NCBI RefSeq assembly: GCF_029760855.1
Contig: NZ_SOSI01000005.1
Coordinates: 62,001 to 126,000 of the forward strand
From: Erythrobacter litoralis
Lineage (GTDB): Bacteria > Pseudomonadota > Alphaproteobacteria > Sphingomonadales > Sphingomonadaceae
DNA: 64,000 bases
Direction: 5' to 3'
Position numbers and translations under genes: made by a program. Below, one piece after another: positions 54,277 through 63,640 of the stretch (the stretch's first letter is position 1; every line of letters starts with the position of its first letter). The notes beneath the pieces are model-generated. The model saw nothing but the letters and a program-made list of their open reading frames with translations, did not search any database and was not told the DNA's origin.

Positions 54277-55509
54277 ATGGCCGTTTCAGAATTGATGAGC
54301 ATCCCGGGACAGATCGATCCCGTCCCCGCCGCGCGCGACATCACGCCGCGTGCCGACGGTCGCACCGACCTGATCGGCTTGCCCAAGGCGCGCATTTGCG
54401 AACTGTTCGAACAGGCAGGTCTTGATGGCAAGCAGGCGAAGCTTCGTGCGAAACAGGTGTTCCACTGGCTGTATCATCGCGGCGTGACTGAGTTCGAAGC
54501 GATGACCGACATCGCCAAGACGATGCGCCCCTGGCTGGCGGAGCGTTTCGTGATTGGCCGCCCCGACGTGGTCGAGGCACAGCATTCTACCGACGGTACG
54601 CGCAAATGGCTCCTCAAGACTGCCGATGGTCATGAGTTCGAGATGGTGTTCATCCCCGACGCCGATCGCGGAACCTTGTGCGTTTCCAGTCAGGTCGGCT
54701 GCACCCTCAATTGCCGCTTCTGCCATACGGGAACGATGCGCTTGGTCCGCAACCTTACGCCGGGAGAGATCGTCGGCCAGGTCATGCTGGCGCGCGATGC
54801 GCTGGGCGAATGGCCAAAGGGCAAGATGGATTTCGCCGAGGTCGAAAGTGAGGCGGAATATACCGCCGACGGGCGCTTGCTCACCAATATCGTGATGATG
54901 GGCATGGGCGAGCCGCTCTACAATTTCGACAATGTTCGCGATGCGTTGCGTCTGGTGATGGATGGCGACGGTCTCGCCTTGTCCAAGCGCCGGATCACGC
55001 TTTCCACCAGTGGCGTGGTCCCTATGATGGAGCGCTGCGGCGAAGAGATCGGCGTCAATTTGGCCGTCTCTCTTCACGCGGTGAGCAAGAATGTGCGGGA
55101 CGAGATCGTGCCGCTCAACAGGAAATACGGCATCGAGGAATTGCTTTCGGCCTGCGCCGCCTATCCGGGTGCCAGCAATGCCCGGCGCATCACGTTCGAG
55201 TACGTGATGCTGAAGGACAAGAACGATAGCGATGCCGATGCGCGCGAACTGGTCCGCCTGCTCAGGCAGTACGACCTGCCGGCCAAGGTGAACCTGATCC
55301 CGTTCAATCCATGGCCCGGCGCGGTTTACGAATGCTCCACGCCGGAACGGGTGAAGCGCTTTTCCGATATCGTGTTCGAAGGCGGCATCTCCGCACCCGT
55401 CCGTACGCCGCGCGGGCGCGACATCGATGCAGCCTGCGGTCAGCTCAAGACGACAGCGGAGAAGAAGAGCCGGGCGGAACGCGACCGCGAAGCTGCGGCG
55501 GCGGTGTGA
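54277..55509 (+). CDS. rlmN: 23S rRNA/tRNA adenine-C2 methyltransferase RlmN
   Basis: This 410-residue radical SAM enzyme methylates A2503 in 23S rRNA and A37 in tRNA. The iron-sulfur ligands are Cys142-x3-Cys146-x2-Cys149 ([12 protein letters not shown]); Cys135 (TLCVSSQ) and a C-terminal Cys (YECSTPE) match the two mechanistic cysteines. The [13 protein letters not shown]-terminal motif is present. The ATG at 54277 is chosen; longer extension into the A/T-rich leader is not family-like. The GTG of the next gene overlaps its stop. Confidence 0.95.
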   Translation: MAVSELMSIPGQIDPVPAARDITPRADGRTDLIGLPKARICELFEQAGLDGKQAKLRAKQVFHWLYHRGVTEFEAMTDIAKTMRPWLAERFVIGRPDVVEAQHSTDGTRKWLLKTADGHEFEMVFIPDADRGTLCVSSQVGCTLNCRFCHTGTMRLVRNLTPGEIVGQVMLARDALGEWPKGKMDFAEVESEAEYTADGRLLTNIVMMGMGEPLYNFDNVRDALRLVMDGDGLALSKRRITLSTSGVVPMMERCGEEIGVNLAVSLHAVSKNVRDEIVPLNRKYGIEELLSACAAYPGASNARRITFEYVMLKDKNDSDADARELVRLLRQYDLPAKVNLIPFNPWPGAVYECSTPERVKRFSDIVFEGGISAPVRTPRGRDIDAACGQLKTTAEKKSRAERDREAAAAV

Positions 55510-56102
55510 GCGCAGACGCGGCGACGCTAGCGTTCTACGAAGCGCAGGCGCCGCGCTATACGATGAGCTTCGGCACCGCGCCAAGCCGCGATCTCGACGC
55601 GTTTCTTGACCGCTTGCAACCCGGCGCCCGCATTCTAGAACTCGGATGCGGAGCCGGGCGCGATGCGGCCCGCATGCTGGAGCGCGGGTTCGACGTTGAT
55701 CCTACCGACGGGTCGGTAGCGATGGTACGGAAGGCGAAAGAGCGCTTCGATCTCCCTGCTCGCACCATGCGGTTCGACGAACTGGGCGCGGAACACATAT
55801 ATGATGCCGTGTGGGCGCATGCCTCCCTTCTCCATGTCGCAAGAATGGATATGCCCGAAGTGCTTACAGCTATCCACCGTGCGCTGGTTCCAAGCGGCTG
55901 GCACCAAGCAAGTTTCAAGCTCGGAAACGATGAAGGTCGCGACCTGCTTGGCCGCCTACACAACTTCCCCGATACGGACTGGATCGATGAGCAGTATCGG
56001 CTAGCCGGGTTCGAAGTCGTATCGAAGTCGACCTATCCCGGTAAAGGCGCCGACGGAACGATGCGCGACTGGATCGCCCTCACCTGCCGGACGCCATCAT
56101 GA
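55506..56102 (+). CDS. Class I SAM-dependent methyltransferase
   Basis: This 198-residue protein has a Rossmann SAM fold with motif [17 protein letters not shown], the acidic-residue loop [10 protein letters not shown] and a later strand [13 protein letters not shown]. The start is a GTG at 55506 overlapping rlmN's stop by 4 bases, and the stop overlaps the MOSC ATG. Substrate is unknown; context in an RNA-modification operon is weak evidence, since small-molecule targets are equally possible. Confidence 0.82.
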   Translation: MSADAATLAFYEAQAPRYTMSFGTAPSRDLDAFLDRLQPGARILELGCGAGRDAARMLERGFDVDPTDGSVAMVRKAKERFDLPARTMRFDELGAEHIYDAVWAHASLLHVARMDMPEVLTAIHRALVPSGWHQASFKLGNDEGRDLLGRLHNFPDTDWIDEQYRLAGFEVVSKSTYPGKGADGTMRDWIALTCRTPS

Positions 56103-56743
56103 ACGCGATCCGGGTGGACGCCATTTGCGCGGGTGGGATAGCCGCCCTCCCCGGCGGCAAGCGAAGCGGTATCTCCAAGGCACCGCTCGAAGGAACCGTC
56201 CGCATCTGTTCGCGCGGGATCGGATGCGATGTGCAGGCCGACCGCACGCACCATGGCTTTCCTGCGATGGCGCTGCATCATTATCCGGCCGAACATTACG
56301 ATTGGCTTCGCGCAACGTTCGGCGCGCTGCCGCGGCTCGAAGGGCCTGGCAGCATGGGAGAGAACATTGCTGCATCCGGACTGCTCGAAGACGATGTCCG
56401 GATCGGTGATCGTTTCCGCCTGGGAACGGCCATGATTGAAATATCGCAGCCCCGCCAACCCTGCGCGACGATCGAGAAGCATCTGGAATGCGCCGGCATC
56501 GTGAAAGCAATCGTTCGCGCTTCTCGATGCGGTTGGTTCTACAGGGTGCTCGAAGAAGGCTATGTGCGCGCAGGCGATCGCCTCGTTCGCGAGGACAGCG
56601 GTCATTCCGAATGGACGATCAAGCGTACGTTCGACGCGGTCTACGGAAATTCCCGAGACGAGGATGCCATGCGCCAAATCGCAAACTTGGACCGCGTCTC
56701 CGATCGTCTTGTCCACGATATAAGCAAGCGCCTTTCGATTTGA
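56099..56743 (+). CDS. MOSC domain protein (YiiM-like)
   Basis: This 214-residue protein has a MOSC domain, related to molybdenum-cofactor sulfurase C-termini. Motifs are RICSRGIGCDVQADRTHHG at the start, EHYDWLR, GSMGENIAASG and EISQPRQPCATIEKH with the conserved Cys. It may bind molybdenum cofactor or act in N-hydroxylated compound reduction, as in YiiM. It is third in the rlmN-methyltransferase-MOSC set, with 4-base overlaps throughout. Partner enzyme unknown. Confidence 0.88.
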   Translation: MNAIRVDAICAGGIAALPGGKRSGISKAPLEGTVRICSRGIGCDVQADRTHHGFPAMALHHYPAEHYDWLRATFGALPRLEGPGSMGENIAASGLLEDDVRIGDRFRLGTAMIEISQPRQPCATIEKHLECAGIVKAIVRASRCGWFYRVLEEGYVRAGDRLVREDSGHSEWTIKRTFDAVYGNSRDEDAMRQIANLDRVSDRLVHDISKRLSI

Positions 56744-56878
56744 GCGGCTCTGTTCGTCGGACAATATCGCGCAACTCGTCGTAAATGAAGCTTCGATACG
56801 CTTTGTTAATCTCCGGTTGGGGATCTATGAACGAAATCCGTGATTGTGAGCTCCATGTTCAGATGAAGGGACGATACG

Positions 56879-57322
56879 ATGAAGAAGTTCGCAATCGCAT
56901 TCGCAGCAGGCGCCTTGGCTCTGACCGGGATCGGGACCGCCGCCCCGGCCCTCGCCGATCCGCCCCGCTGGGCACCCGCGCACGGTAAACGCGCACATGA
57001 TCGTGCCGAACGACGTTACGAGCGTAGGCAGGAACGGCGCTACGAGCGCCGCCAGGCGCGCCGCATCTACGACGATCGTGGAAGGTATTACGAGCCGCGC
57101 CGCATTACGCGAAACAACTATATGTGGCGCGGGAACGACGGCCGGTATTATTGCCGCCGCGACAACGGAACGACCGGACTGGTTATCGGTGCGGGCGTCG
57201 GCGCCCTCGCTGGCCATGAGATCGCAGGCAGCGGCAACCGCACACTGGGTGCCATTCTCGGCGGTGTTCTCGGCGGTGTCGTCGGCCGCGAGATCGATCG
57301 CGGTAGCCTGAACTGCCGCTAA
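56879..57322 (+). CDS. Exported protein with Arg/Tyr-rich stretch and glycine zipper
   Basis: This 147-residue protein has a signal peptide (MKKFAIAFAAGALALTGIG, ending ALA) and then a repeat of RYERRQ units at about residues 46-62. The C-terminal half has a glycine-zipper 2TM segment (GAGVGALAGHEI, GAILGGVLGGVVG) typical of outer-membrane-associated proteins. Probably in the envelope. Similar proteins are common in Alphaproteobacteria; role unknown. A terminator follows the stop. Confidence 0.8.
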   Translation: MKKFAIAFAAGALALTGIGTAAPALADPPRWAPAHGKRAHDRAERRYERRQERRYERRQARRIYDDRGRYYEPRRITRNNYMWRGNDGRYYCRRDNGTTGLVIGAGVGALAGHEIAGSGNRTLGAILGGVLGGVVGREIDRGSLNCR

Positions 57323-57338
57323 AACCGATAAGAAACTG

Positions 57339-57369
57339 AAGCCGCCGTCCTCCGGGATGGCGGCTTTTT
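57339..57369 (+). terminator. Intrinsic terminator after the glycine-zipper protein gene
   Basis: AAGCCGCC (57339-57346) and GGCGGCTT (57359-57366) pair, extended by inner GTCC/GGAT, around a TCCG tetraloop, and are followed by TTTTT. The stem continues the gene's end closely. Confidence 0.9.
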
Positions 57370-57439
57370 CTCCGCTTCGTTCATTGCATGCAAATCCGCT
57401 TGGCGTTTAAGACCCTGCAATGCACGCGGCGGAACACCC

Positions 57440-58204
57440 TTGAGCAGACCAGCAGTCCTCGTGACGGGTGGAGCCAAGCGGGTCGGCGCTGCCATCGTAC
57501 GCCGCTTTGCCGAAGCGGGATGGCTTGTGGTCATCCATTACGGAACGTCGCAAGACGCGGCAGAAACGCTGGCCGAGGAATTGCCGAGTGCGGAAACCGT
57601 ACAGTGCGATCTGGCGAATAGCGACGAGGTCCGCTCCATGGTGAAGCAGCTTGCCGAAGCCCTTCCCGATTGGCGCGCGCTGATCAATTCCGCCGCGGTC
57701 TTCGAACCCGATGACGTAACCGCGCTCGACGACGATACCAACCGCGCGGCAATGCAGGTGAATGCGCGTGCATCTGCTATCCTTGCGCAATCGTACCTTG
57801 CCCATGCCAAAGCCGACGGCGGCAGGTGCGTAATCCAGATTACGGATCAGAAGCTGCAAAACCCCAACCCCGATTTCTTCAGTTACACGATGAGCAAACA
57901 CGCCGTCGATGCGACGATCCGGATGCTGGCTATGGGGGCGGCAAGACCGGACGACCGGGTCTATGGCGTCGCCCCCGGTGCCATCCTGCCCAGCCATGAT
58001 CAGAGCGAGGCCGAGGCCGAGATATCCCACCGCATGAACCTGCTGGGCCGCCGAACCCACGCCCGCGAAGTCGCCGATGCCTGCCTCTTTCTCGCCGGTG
58101 GGCTGTTTGAAAGCGGTCAGACGCTTTACGTCGATTCCGGTCAGCACCTTTGCGACCAGCCGCGCGACGTCATCTATCTCGCACGCGAGGATGTGCGCGC
58201 ATGA
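57440..58204 (+). CDS. SDR oxidoreductase, pteridine-reductase/FolM-like
   Basis: This 254-residue short-chain dehydrogenase has the NAD(P)-binding TGGAKRVGAAI, whose TGxxxRxG form is typical of pteridine reductases and FolM rather than the classical TGxxxGxG. The catalytic Tyr and Lys appear in FFSYTMSKHAVD. The end YVDSGQHLCDQ is also FolM-like. The start appears to be TTG 57440, with a weak GGA site; no ATG or GTG gives a full N-terminus. Its stop overlaps the cytochrome b gene start (ATGA). Possible role in dihydrobiopterin/monapterin reduction is an inference. Confidence 0.75.
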   Translation: MSRPAVLVTGGAKRVGAAIVRRFAEAGWLVVIHYGTSQDAAETLAEELPSAETVQCDLANSDEVRSMVKQLAEALPDWRALINSAAVFEPDDVTALDDDTNRAAMQVNARASAILAQSYLAHAKADGGRCVIQITDQKLQNPNPDFFSYTMSKHAVDATIRMLAMGAARPDDRVYGVAPGAILPSHDQSEAEAEISHRMNLLGRRTHAREVADACLFLAGGLFESGQTLYVDSGQHLCDQPRDVIYLAREDVRA

Positions 58205-58872
58205 AACGACACGCCCTTTCAACTCGCCTGTGGCATTGGACGAACCTCGTCTGCGTCGTAGTGATGTTCATGTCCGGCCTGACGATATCGAACGCTCACC
58301 CTCGCCTCTATTGGGGCGAATGGGGCTTCGCGCCCGGCCAGGCGTGGCTGATGGTGCCGCGCTTTCCGGACTGGATGACGGTTCCCGGCTATTACAGCCT
58401 CGCCGTCGCACGCGACTGGCATATCCTGATGGCCTGGCCTTTTGCGCTGGCCCTCCTTTTTATCTGGATCGCGATGCTGGCGAACGGCCACTTCTTCCGC
58501 GACATCCTGACGCGGCGCACGGAATGGGCGCCGCACAACATCGCGAAGGACGTGAAAGCGCATCTGCGCCTCGATTTCGATCACGGTTCGGGAAAGTACA
58601 ACTTCCTTCAGAAGCTGACCTACGCCATCGTGTTCGGCATCTTGCTGCCGGGCATGGTGTTCACCGGCATTTCGATCAGTCCGGGGATGGAACCGAGCTT
58701 CGGCTGGGTGGTCGATCTGTTCGGCGGGCGGCAATCGGCGCGCAGCTTCCATTTCATCTTCGCCTTCTCGATCCTTGGCTTTCTCATCCTGCATGTCACG
58801 CTGGTGATGCTGGCCGGCCCGTTCAAGCTGTTGCGTGGCATGATCACGGGGAGGCAAAGCGATGAGGCGTAG
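58201..58872 (+). CDS. Cytochrome b561-type membrane protein
   Basis: This 223-residue membrane protein has about five helices with His residues placed for haem b (STRLWHWTN, ARDWHILMAWP, SFHFIFAFSI, LILHVTLVML). It resembles the Ni/Fe-hydrogenase/cytochrome b561 family, which passes electrons between the quinone pool and periplasmic oxidoreductases. It overlaps the SDR by 4 bases and the molybdopterin protein by 11 bases, so it is probably its membrane electron partner, like MsrQ or SoeC-type arrangements. Confidence 0.85.
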   Translation: MKRHALSTRLWHWTNLVCVVVMFMSGLTISNAHPRLYWGEWGFAPGQAWLMVPRFPDWMTVPGYYSLAVARDWHILMAWPFALALLFIWIAMLANGHFFRDILTRRTEWAPHNIAKDVKAHLRLDFDHGSGKYNFLQKLTYAIVFGILLPGMVFTGISISPGMEPSFGWVVDLFGGRQSARSFHFIFAFSILGFLILHVTLVMLAGPFKLLRGMITGRQSDEA

Positions 58873-59599
58873 GAATTTTCTTGTCGCAGCCGGCGCTGCC
58901 TTCGTCGCGGGATGCAACCGCGTGGCGGATAGCAAACCCGCCGCGCGTTTGCTCGATGCGGCAGAAAGCTGGCACAAAAGCGCCCAGCGGTTTCTCAATC
59001 CCCCCGATGCGCTGGTTCGGGAATATTCCCGCGCCGACATTTCGCCCTTCTTTCGCGGTAACGGTACGACTGAACCGGGCGGTGCCTATCCCGCAATGCA
59101 GTCGAACGGTTTTGCCGACTGGAGGCTGGAGGTCCGTGGACTGGTCGACAATCCGCTGTCTCTCACGCTCGAAAATATCCGGCGCCTGCCGCAACGTACC
59201 CAGATCACCCGGCACGATTGCGTGGAAGGGTGGAGCGCGATCGGCGAGTGGGCCGGCCCGCAACTCTCCATCCTGCTTGAGGCCGCCGGCTTGCAGGACG
59301 ACGCGCGGTTCATCGTGTTCCGCTGCTTCGACAATCTCTCCGGTTCCGATTATTACGAGAGCGTCGATCTGGTCGATGCCTTTCATCCACAAACCATCGT
59401 TGCGCATATGCTGAACGGAGAACCGCTGCCCGTGCGCAACGGCGCGCCTCTACGCATGCGGATCGAACGTCAATTGGGTTACAAGCACGCGAAGTATCTG
59501 ACCGGTATCGAAGCCGTCTCCAGTCTCGACGATATCGGTGCGGGCGGCGGAGGGTACTGGGAGGATCGATCGGGCTACCAATGGTATGCCGGTATCTGA
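58862..59599 (+). CDS. Molybdopterin-dependent oxidoreductase (sulfite-oxidase family)
   Basis: This 245-residue protein has a molybdopterin-binding fold of the sulfite oxidase family, with the molybdenum ligand Cys120 in RHDCVEGWSAIGEW. The N-terminus is MRRRNFLVAAGAAFVAGC: a twin-arginine signal merged with a lipobox, Cys18. It is thus probably a Tat-exported lipoprotein facing the periplasm. It lacks the C-terminal dimerisation domain. The MsrP-like fold suggests reduction of a substrate such as an oxidised amino acid; the true substrate is unknown. Overlap with the cytochrome b gene suggests a complex. Confidence 0.88.
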   Translation: MRRRNFLVAAGAAFVAGCNRVADSKPAARLLDAAESWHKSAQRFLNPPDALVREYSRADISPFFRGNGTTEPGGAYPAMQSNGFADWRLEVRGLVDNPLSLTLENIRRLPQRTQITRHDCVEGWSAIGEWAGPQLSILLEAAGLQDDARFIVFRCFDNLSGSDYYESVDLVDAFHPQTIVAHMLNGEPLPVRNGAPLRMRIERQLGYKHAKYLTGIEAVSSLDDIGAGGGGYWEDRSGYQWYAGI

Positions 59600-59638
59600 G
59601 GCTTGATTTAGCGTCCTCCGAGCGCCTAGCGCCGCGGC

Positions 59639-60880
59639 ATGAATAGAAACGTACTTTCAAATTTTCTGCGTTCCATCGTGAAGCGCGGCACACTGGAAGT
59701 TGTCTACGCCGACGGGTCGATCGACGCATTCGGTGCTTTCGACGAAGACTTTCCGGATGTCGCGATCTCTTTCTCCGACGACGAAGTTCCGCGCGATATT
59801 CTGATCGACCCGCGCCTCGGTGCCGCGGAAGCGTTCATGGACGGTCGCCTCAATATGGAGCGCGGCGGGATCATTGACCTCATCTACCTCCTGCGCGCCA
59901 ACCAGCCTTGGGATAAAGGCGGCGAACTACGCGGCCCGAAGCTCGGCAAGCGGCTGCTGAACAGGGCGGCGTTCGGTATCGAGGGATTGAATGATCGCAT
60001 TCGGTCGAAGCGCAACGTGTCGCATCATTACGATATCGGCAACGACCTCTACCGCCTGATGCTCGATCCCGAACACATGCAATATAGCTGCGGATACTGG
60101 CCGGAAGGCGTGACGACGTTGGCTGAAGCGCAGGAAGCCAAATTGGCGCATATCGCCGCCAAGCTGTACCTCCAGCCGGGTCAGCGTGTGCTCGATATCG
60201 GCTGCGGCTGGGGTGGAATGGCCATCTTCCTCGCGCAGAAATTCGACGTTCGGGTGCTCGGCATCACGCTCAGCGAGGAGCAACTCGCCCTCGCCCGCGA
60301 ACGCGCAAGGGAAGCGGGCGTGGCGGACAAGGTGTCCTTCGAACTGGTGGATTACCGCGACCTGCCCGAACGCGGCGAGACATTCGACCGTATAGTCTCC
60401 GTCGGCATGTTCGAACATGTCGGCCGGCCGCAGTTCGGCACGTTCTTCGAAACCTGCGGCAATTTGCTTGGCCCGGACGGGGTCATACTGGTCCACACCA
60501 TTGGACGGTTCGGCGGTCCGGGCACGACCGATGCGTTCACGCGCAAATATATCTTCCCTGGCGGCTATATCCCCGCGCTCTCCGAAATGCTCGCCGCTAG
60601 CGAGAAATACCGCCTCATCCATACAGACGTCGAAACGCTTCGATTGCACTACGCGAAAACGCTGCGCGCCTGGTACGCCAATTGCGAAGCCAACCGTGAG
60701 GCAATCATCGCGATGTACGATGAGCGGTTCTATCGGATGTGGACCTTCTATCTCGCCGGCGCGACCGCAGCCTTCGAATGGGGCGGAATGGGCAATTACC
60801 AGATCCAGTACTGCCGCATCCGCCGCACACTTCCCCTTTCGCGCGATTACATGGCGGAAACGGAGCGAAGTCTGAGGTAG
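59639..60880 (+). CDS. cfa: Cyclopropane-fatty-acyl-phospholipid synthase
   Basis: This 413-residue enzyme adds a methylene group from SAM to unsaturated acyl chains in membrane lipids. The N-terminal lipid-binding part precedes the SAM motif VLDIGCGWGGMAIFLA at about residue 183. The conserved MFEHVGRPQFGTF and the YYWP-like YSCGYWPEG, with ISHHYDIGND-like VSHHYDIGNDLY, fit the family. Related fatty-acid methyltransferases cannot be excluded. ATG 59639 begins 39 bases after the molybdopterin protein. Confidence 0.92.
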   Translation: MNRNVLSNFLRSIVKRGTLEVVYADGSIDAFGAFDEDFPDVAISFSDDEVPRDILIDPRLGAAEAFMDGRLNMERGGIIDLIYLLRANQPWDKGGELRGPKLGKRLLNRAAFGIEGLNDRIRSKRNVSHHYDIGNDLYRLMLDPEHMQYSCGYWPEGVTTLAEAQEAKLAHIAAKLYLQPGQRVLDIGCGWGGMAIFLAQKFDVRVLGITLSEEQLALARERAREAGVADKVSFELVDYRDLPERGETFDRIVSVGMFEHVGRPQFGTFFETCGNLLGPDGVILVHTIGRFGGPGTTDAFTRKYIFPGGYIPALSEMLAASEKYRLIHTDVETLRLHYAKTLRAWYANCEANREAIIAMYDERFYRMWTFYLAGATAAFEWGGMGNYQIQYCRIRRTLPLSRDYMAETERSLR

Positions 60881-60913
60881 ATTGTCCGCAGCGAACAAAG
60901 AGAGGATGCCGGA

Positions 60914-61972
60914 ATGAGCGAAGCGATACTCGAACCCGATCTCCCGATCGTCGATCCTCACCATCACTTGTGGGATCTCCGCCCTCTTCTTTCCGCCTTC
61001 CCGGAACCGAGGCACGACTTCGTCGAAGCGATCGCGGGTGCGGCCTATTACACCTTCGACGAACTGCTCGCCGATACCCGGTCCGGCCACAACGTCGTGG
61101 GAACGGTCTTCATGGAGTGCGGCGCTTTCTACGATGCCGCGCGCGGCAATATGATGAAGCCGGTCGGCGAGGTCGAGTTCGTGAACGGAGTCGCCGCGCA
61201 GGGCGCCAGCGGCCTCTATGGCGATTACCGGCCCTGCGCCGCTATAATCGGCCATGCCGACCTGACGCTCGGCGATGCGGTCACACCGGTGATCGAAGCG
61301 CTTACGGCGGCCGGCAATGGCCGGTTCAAGGGCATCCGCCATGCCGCCGCCTGGGATGCCGACCCGGACGTATTAGGCCCGCCCTTCCATGCGCCTGAAG
61401 GTCTGTACGGGTCCGACGCCTTTCGCGAAGGTTTTGCAGCCTATGGTCAGTACGGCCTGACGTTCGATGCCTGGCTGCTGGAGCCGCAGCTCGGCGATGT
61501 CCTGGACCTAGCGCGTGCGTTTCCCGATCAGACCATCGTTCTCGATCACTGCGGAACCCCGCTCAACATCGCAAGCTATCGCGGTTCCCTGCCCGACCAT
61601 TTCGAGCGGTGGCAGAGCAATATTCGCCTGATCGCGGACTGTCCCAACGTTCGCGTGAAACTCGGCGGGCTGGCCATGGCTTTCTGCGGCATGCCGGAAG
61701 AGGGGCCGTTCGACCGGCACGGCGGCAGTGGTTACGCGTCGGAGGAACTGGCCGAACAGTGGAAGCCGTATATCGAAACCTGCATCGAAGCTTTCGGCGT
61801 AGATCGAGCGATGTTCGAATCCAACTATCCGGTCGATCGGTGGGGGGCAAGCTATCCCGTCCTGTGGAATACCTTCAAGAGACTGGCGAAGGGCGCGAGC
61901 GATGCGGAAAAGCGCGCCCTTTTCGCAGGAACGGCGGCAAAGACCTACGGGATCGAGCACGTTCTCCCTTGA
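60914..61972 (+). CDS. Amidohydrolase family protein (amidohydrolase 2 type)
   Basis: This 352-residue TIM-barrel metal hydrolase begins with the metal-binding VDPHHHLWDLRP, has LDHCGTPL and LGGLAMAF in later strands, and an ESNYPVDRWGASY near the end. These resemble the 2-pyrone-4,6-dicarboxylate lactonase and 4-sulfomuconolactonase group. The true substrate is unknown. A site GAGAGGA lies 11 bases upstream. It may be cotranscribed with the following nitronate-monooxygenase-like gene, 82 bases away. Confidence 0.82.
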   Translation: MSEAILEPDLPIVDPHHHLWDLRPLLSAFPEPRHDFVEAIAGAAYYTFDELLADTRSGHNVVGTVFMECGAFYDAARGNMMKPVGEVEFVNGVAAQGASGLYGDYRPCAAIIGHADLTLGDAVTPVIEALTAAGNGRFKGIRHAAAWDADPDVLGPPFHAPEGLYGSDAFREGFAAYGQYGLTFDAWLLEPQLGDVLDLARAFPDQTIVLDHCGTPLNIASYRGSLPDHFERWQSNIRLIADCPNVRVKLGGLAMAFCGMPEEGPFDRHGGSGYASEELAEQWKPYIETCIEAFGVDRAMFESNYPVDRWGASYPVLWNTFKRLAKGASDAEKRALFAGTAAKTYGIEHVLP

Positions 61973-62054
61973 TCCGCGTGCATTCCGCTCTCGACAAGAG
62001 AATGCGCGCCCAATAGCGAACGATGGTTTCATTCCGCAACTGAAAGGCCTGCCA

Positions 62055-63017
62055 ATGACCCTGCCCGCCCCGTTCGACAAATTGCGCCTGCCGGTGATCG
62101 GCTCGCCGTTGTTCATCGTTTCGGGTCCGGAACTGGTCATCGCCCAATGCAAGGCCGGCATCGTCGGAAGTTTCCCTGCCTTGAACGCGCGTCCGCAAAG
62201 CGAGCTGGACGAATGGCTGCACAGGATCACAGAAGAGCTGGCGCAGCATAATCGTGACAATCCCGAACGGCCCGCCGCGCCGTTCGCCGTCAATCAGATC
62301 GTCCACCGCTCCAACGACCGGATCGAGGCGGATATGGCGACCTGCGCCAAATGGCAGGTGCCTTTGGTCATCACCTCGCTTGGTGCGCGCGAGGAAATCT
62401 TCGATGCAGTGCGCGGCTGGGGCGGCATCACGATGCACGACGTCATCAACAACACGTTCGCTCACAAGGCGATCGAGAAAGGCGCCGACGGCCTTATCCC
62501 GGTCGCGGCCGGGGCGGGAGGGCACGCGGGAACGCTCAGTCCATTCGCCCTGATGCAGGAAATCCGGGAATGGTTTGACGGACTGGTGGCGCTGTCCGGT
62601 TCCATCGGCCACGGCCGCTCCATCCTCGCGGCGCAGGCACTCGGCGCGGACTTCGCCTATATCGGCTCCCCCTGGATCGCGACCGAGGAAGCCAATGCCG
62701 CAGACGGATACAAGAACGGTATCGTAGAGGGGAATGCGGACGGGATCGTTTACTCCAACCTCTTTACCGGCGTGCACGGAAATTACCTACGCTCCAGCAT
62801 CGAGAATGCCGGTCTCGATCCCGATAACCTGCCGCAAAGCGATCCAAGCAAGATGAACTTCGGTAGCGGCGGCAATACGAAGGCGAAGGCCTGGAAGGAC
62901 ATCTGGGGTTCGGGCCAGGGCATCGGCACGGTGCGCGAGGTCGCTCCGGTGGAAGCGATGGTCGCGCGGCTCGAACAGGAATACGAAGCTGCGAAGGGTG
63001 CGCTTCGGGCGGCTTAA
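62055..63017 (+). CDS. Nitronate monooxygenase family protein
   Basis: This 320-residue flavin enzyme of the 2-nitropropane dioxygenase family has the FMN-binding GSPLFIVSGPELVIAQCKAG, PVAAGAGGHAGTLSPF-like VAAGAGGHAGTLSPF and SGSIGHGRSILAAQALGAD. The start giving MTLPAPFDK is chosen. Members oxidise alkyl nitronates, or reduce enoyl-type substrates, so the reaction is uncertain. It and the amidohydrolase suggest a small catabolic module. Confidence 0.88.
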   Translation: MTLPAPFDKLRLPVIGSPLFIVSGPELVIAQCKAGIVGSFPALNARPQSELDEWLHRITEELAQHNRDNPERPAAPFAVNQIVHRSNDRIEADMATCAKWQVPLVITSLGAREEIFDAVRGWGGITMHDVINNTFAHKAIEKGADGLIPVAAGAGGHAGTLSPFALMQEIREWFDGLVALSGSIGHGRSILAAQALGADFAYIGSPWIATEEANAADGYKNGIVEGNADGIVYSNLFTGVHGNYLRSSIENAGLDPDNLPQSDPSKMNFGSGGNTKAKAWKDIWGSGQGIGTVREVAPVEAMVARLEQEYEAAKGALRAA

Positions 63018-63074
63018 GACTTTCGATCAACCTCTTTGTATGGGGGGCGGAGTTTGATCTGAGTCTCCGATGTT

Positions 63075-63560
63075 TTAGAAGATCCCGGCGCTCAACCCTT
63101 CCGCCAGAGCTTCGCCCAGTTTGCGCGCTTCGGCCAAGCGATCTTCGGGCACGGTCTTGTCGGCCAAAATCGCTTCCGGCGTCTGGGCTTGCGTGTTCAC
63201 GATCATCGGTTCCGCCACCCGCTTAAGGCGCCAACCCTTGGCGATCCGGTCGATTTGATTCTGAGCCCCCTCCCCGTCAGATCCGGCGGCTATGATCGTC
63301 GCATAGGCCCGACCTTCCAGCTTGCCGAGAACGGGGTAATAGCAGCGGTCGAACATCTCTTTCATCATCCCGCTCATCGTGGCGAGATTTTCTGGACAGA
63401 CGAACAGATAGCCCTGCGCGGCAAGCAAATCTCCGGGCGCGACCCGCTCGGCATCCAGCAGGCGGGCATGCTTGCCCGCACCTTGCGCGGCTGCGTCGGC
63501 AAGCGCCTGGGCAGTTCGGGTGCGGCTATGCCATGCGATCAGGAGGGGAGGATGGCCCAT
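63075..63560 (-). CDS. Flavodoxin-fold NAD(P)H/FMN-binding protein
   Basis: This 161-residue protein begins MGHPPLLIAWHSRTRTAQAL, the FMN phosphate loop of flavodoxin-like reductases, and has the isoalloxazine-side loops CPENLATMSGMMKEMFDR and IAAGSDGEGAQNQ. WrbA-like or NAD(P)H-dependent FMN reductase are the nearest families. It is cytosolic and its partner is unknown. It is divergent from recJ and 57 bases from the upstream gene end. Confidence 0.8.
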   Translation of the reverse strand: MGHPPLLIAWHSRTRTAQALADAAAQGAGKHARLLDAERVAPGDLLAAQGYLFVCPENLATMSGMMKEMFDRCYYPVLGKLEGRAYATIIAAGSDGEGAQNQIDRIAKGWRLKRVAEPMIVNTQAQTPEAILADKTVPEDRLAEARKLGEALAEGLSAGIF

Positions 63561-63640
63561 CCAGCCATCCTCCCCCGTCCGGCTGTCGATTGTCAAATGC
63601 CGCGCCTTTCCCCTCGGCATTTCAAAGGCTAAGAAAACCC

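Noticed and set aside
54286-55584. A 432-residue minus-strand frame across rlmN
   Set aside because: The radical SAM motifs on the plus strand are intact; the antisense frame has no family features.
59927-61342. A 471-residue minus-strand frame across cfa and the amidohydrolase
   Set aside because: Both plus-strand genes are recognisable. This is a shadow frame.
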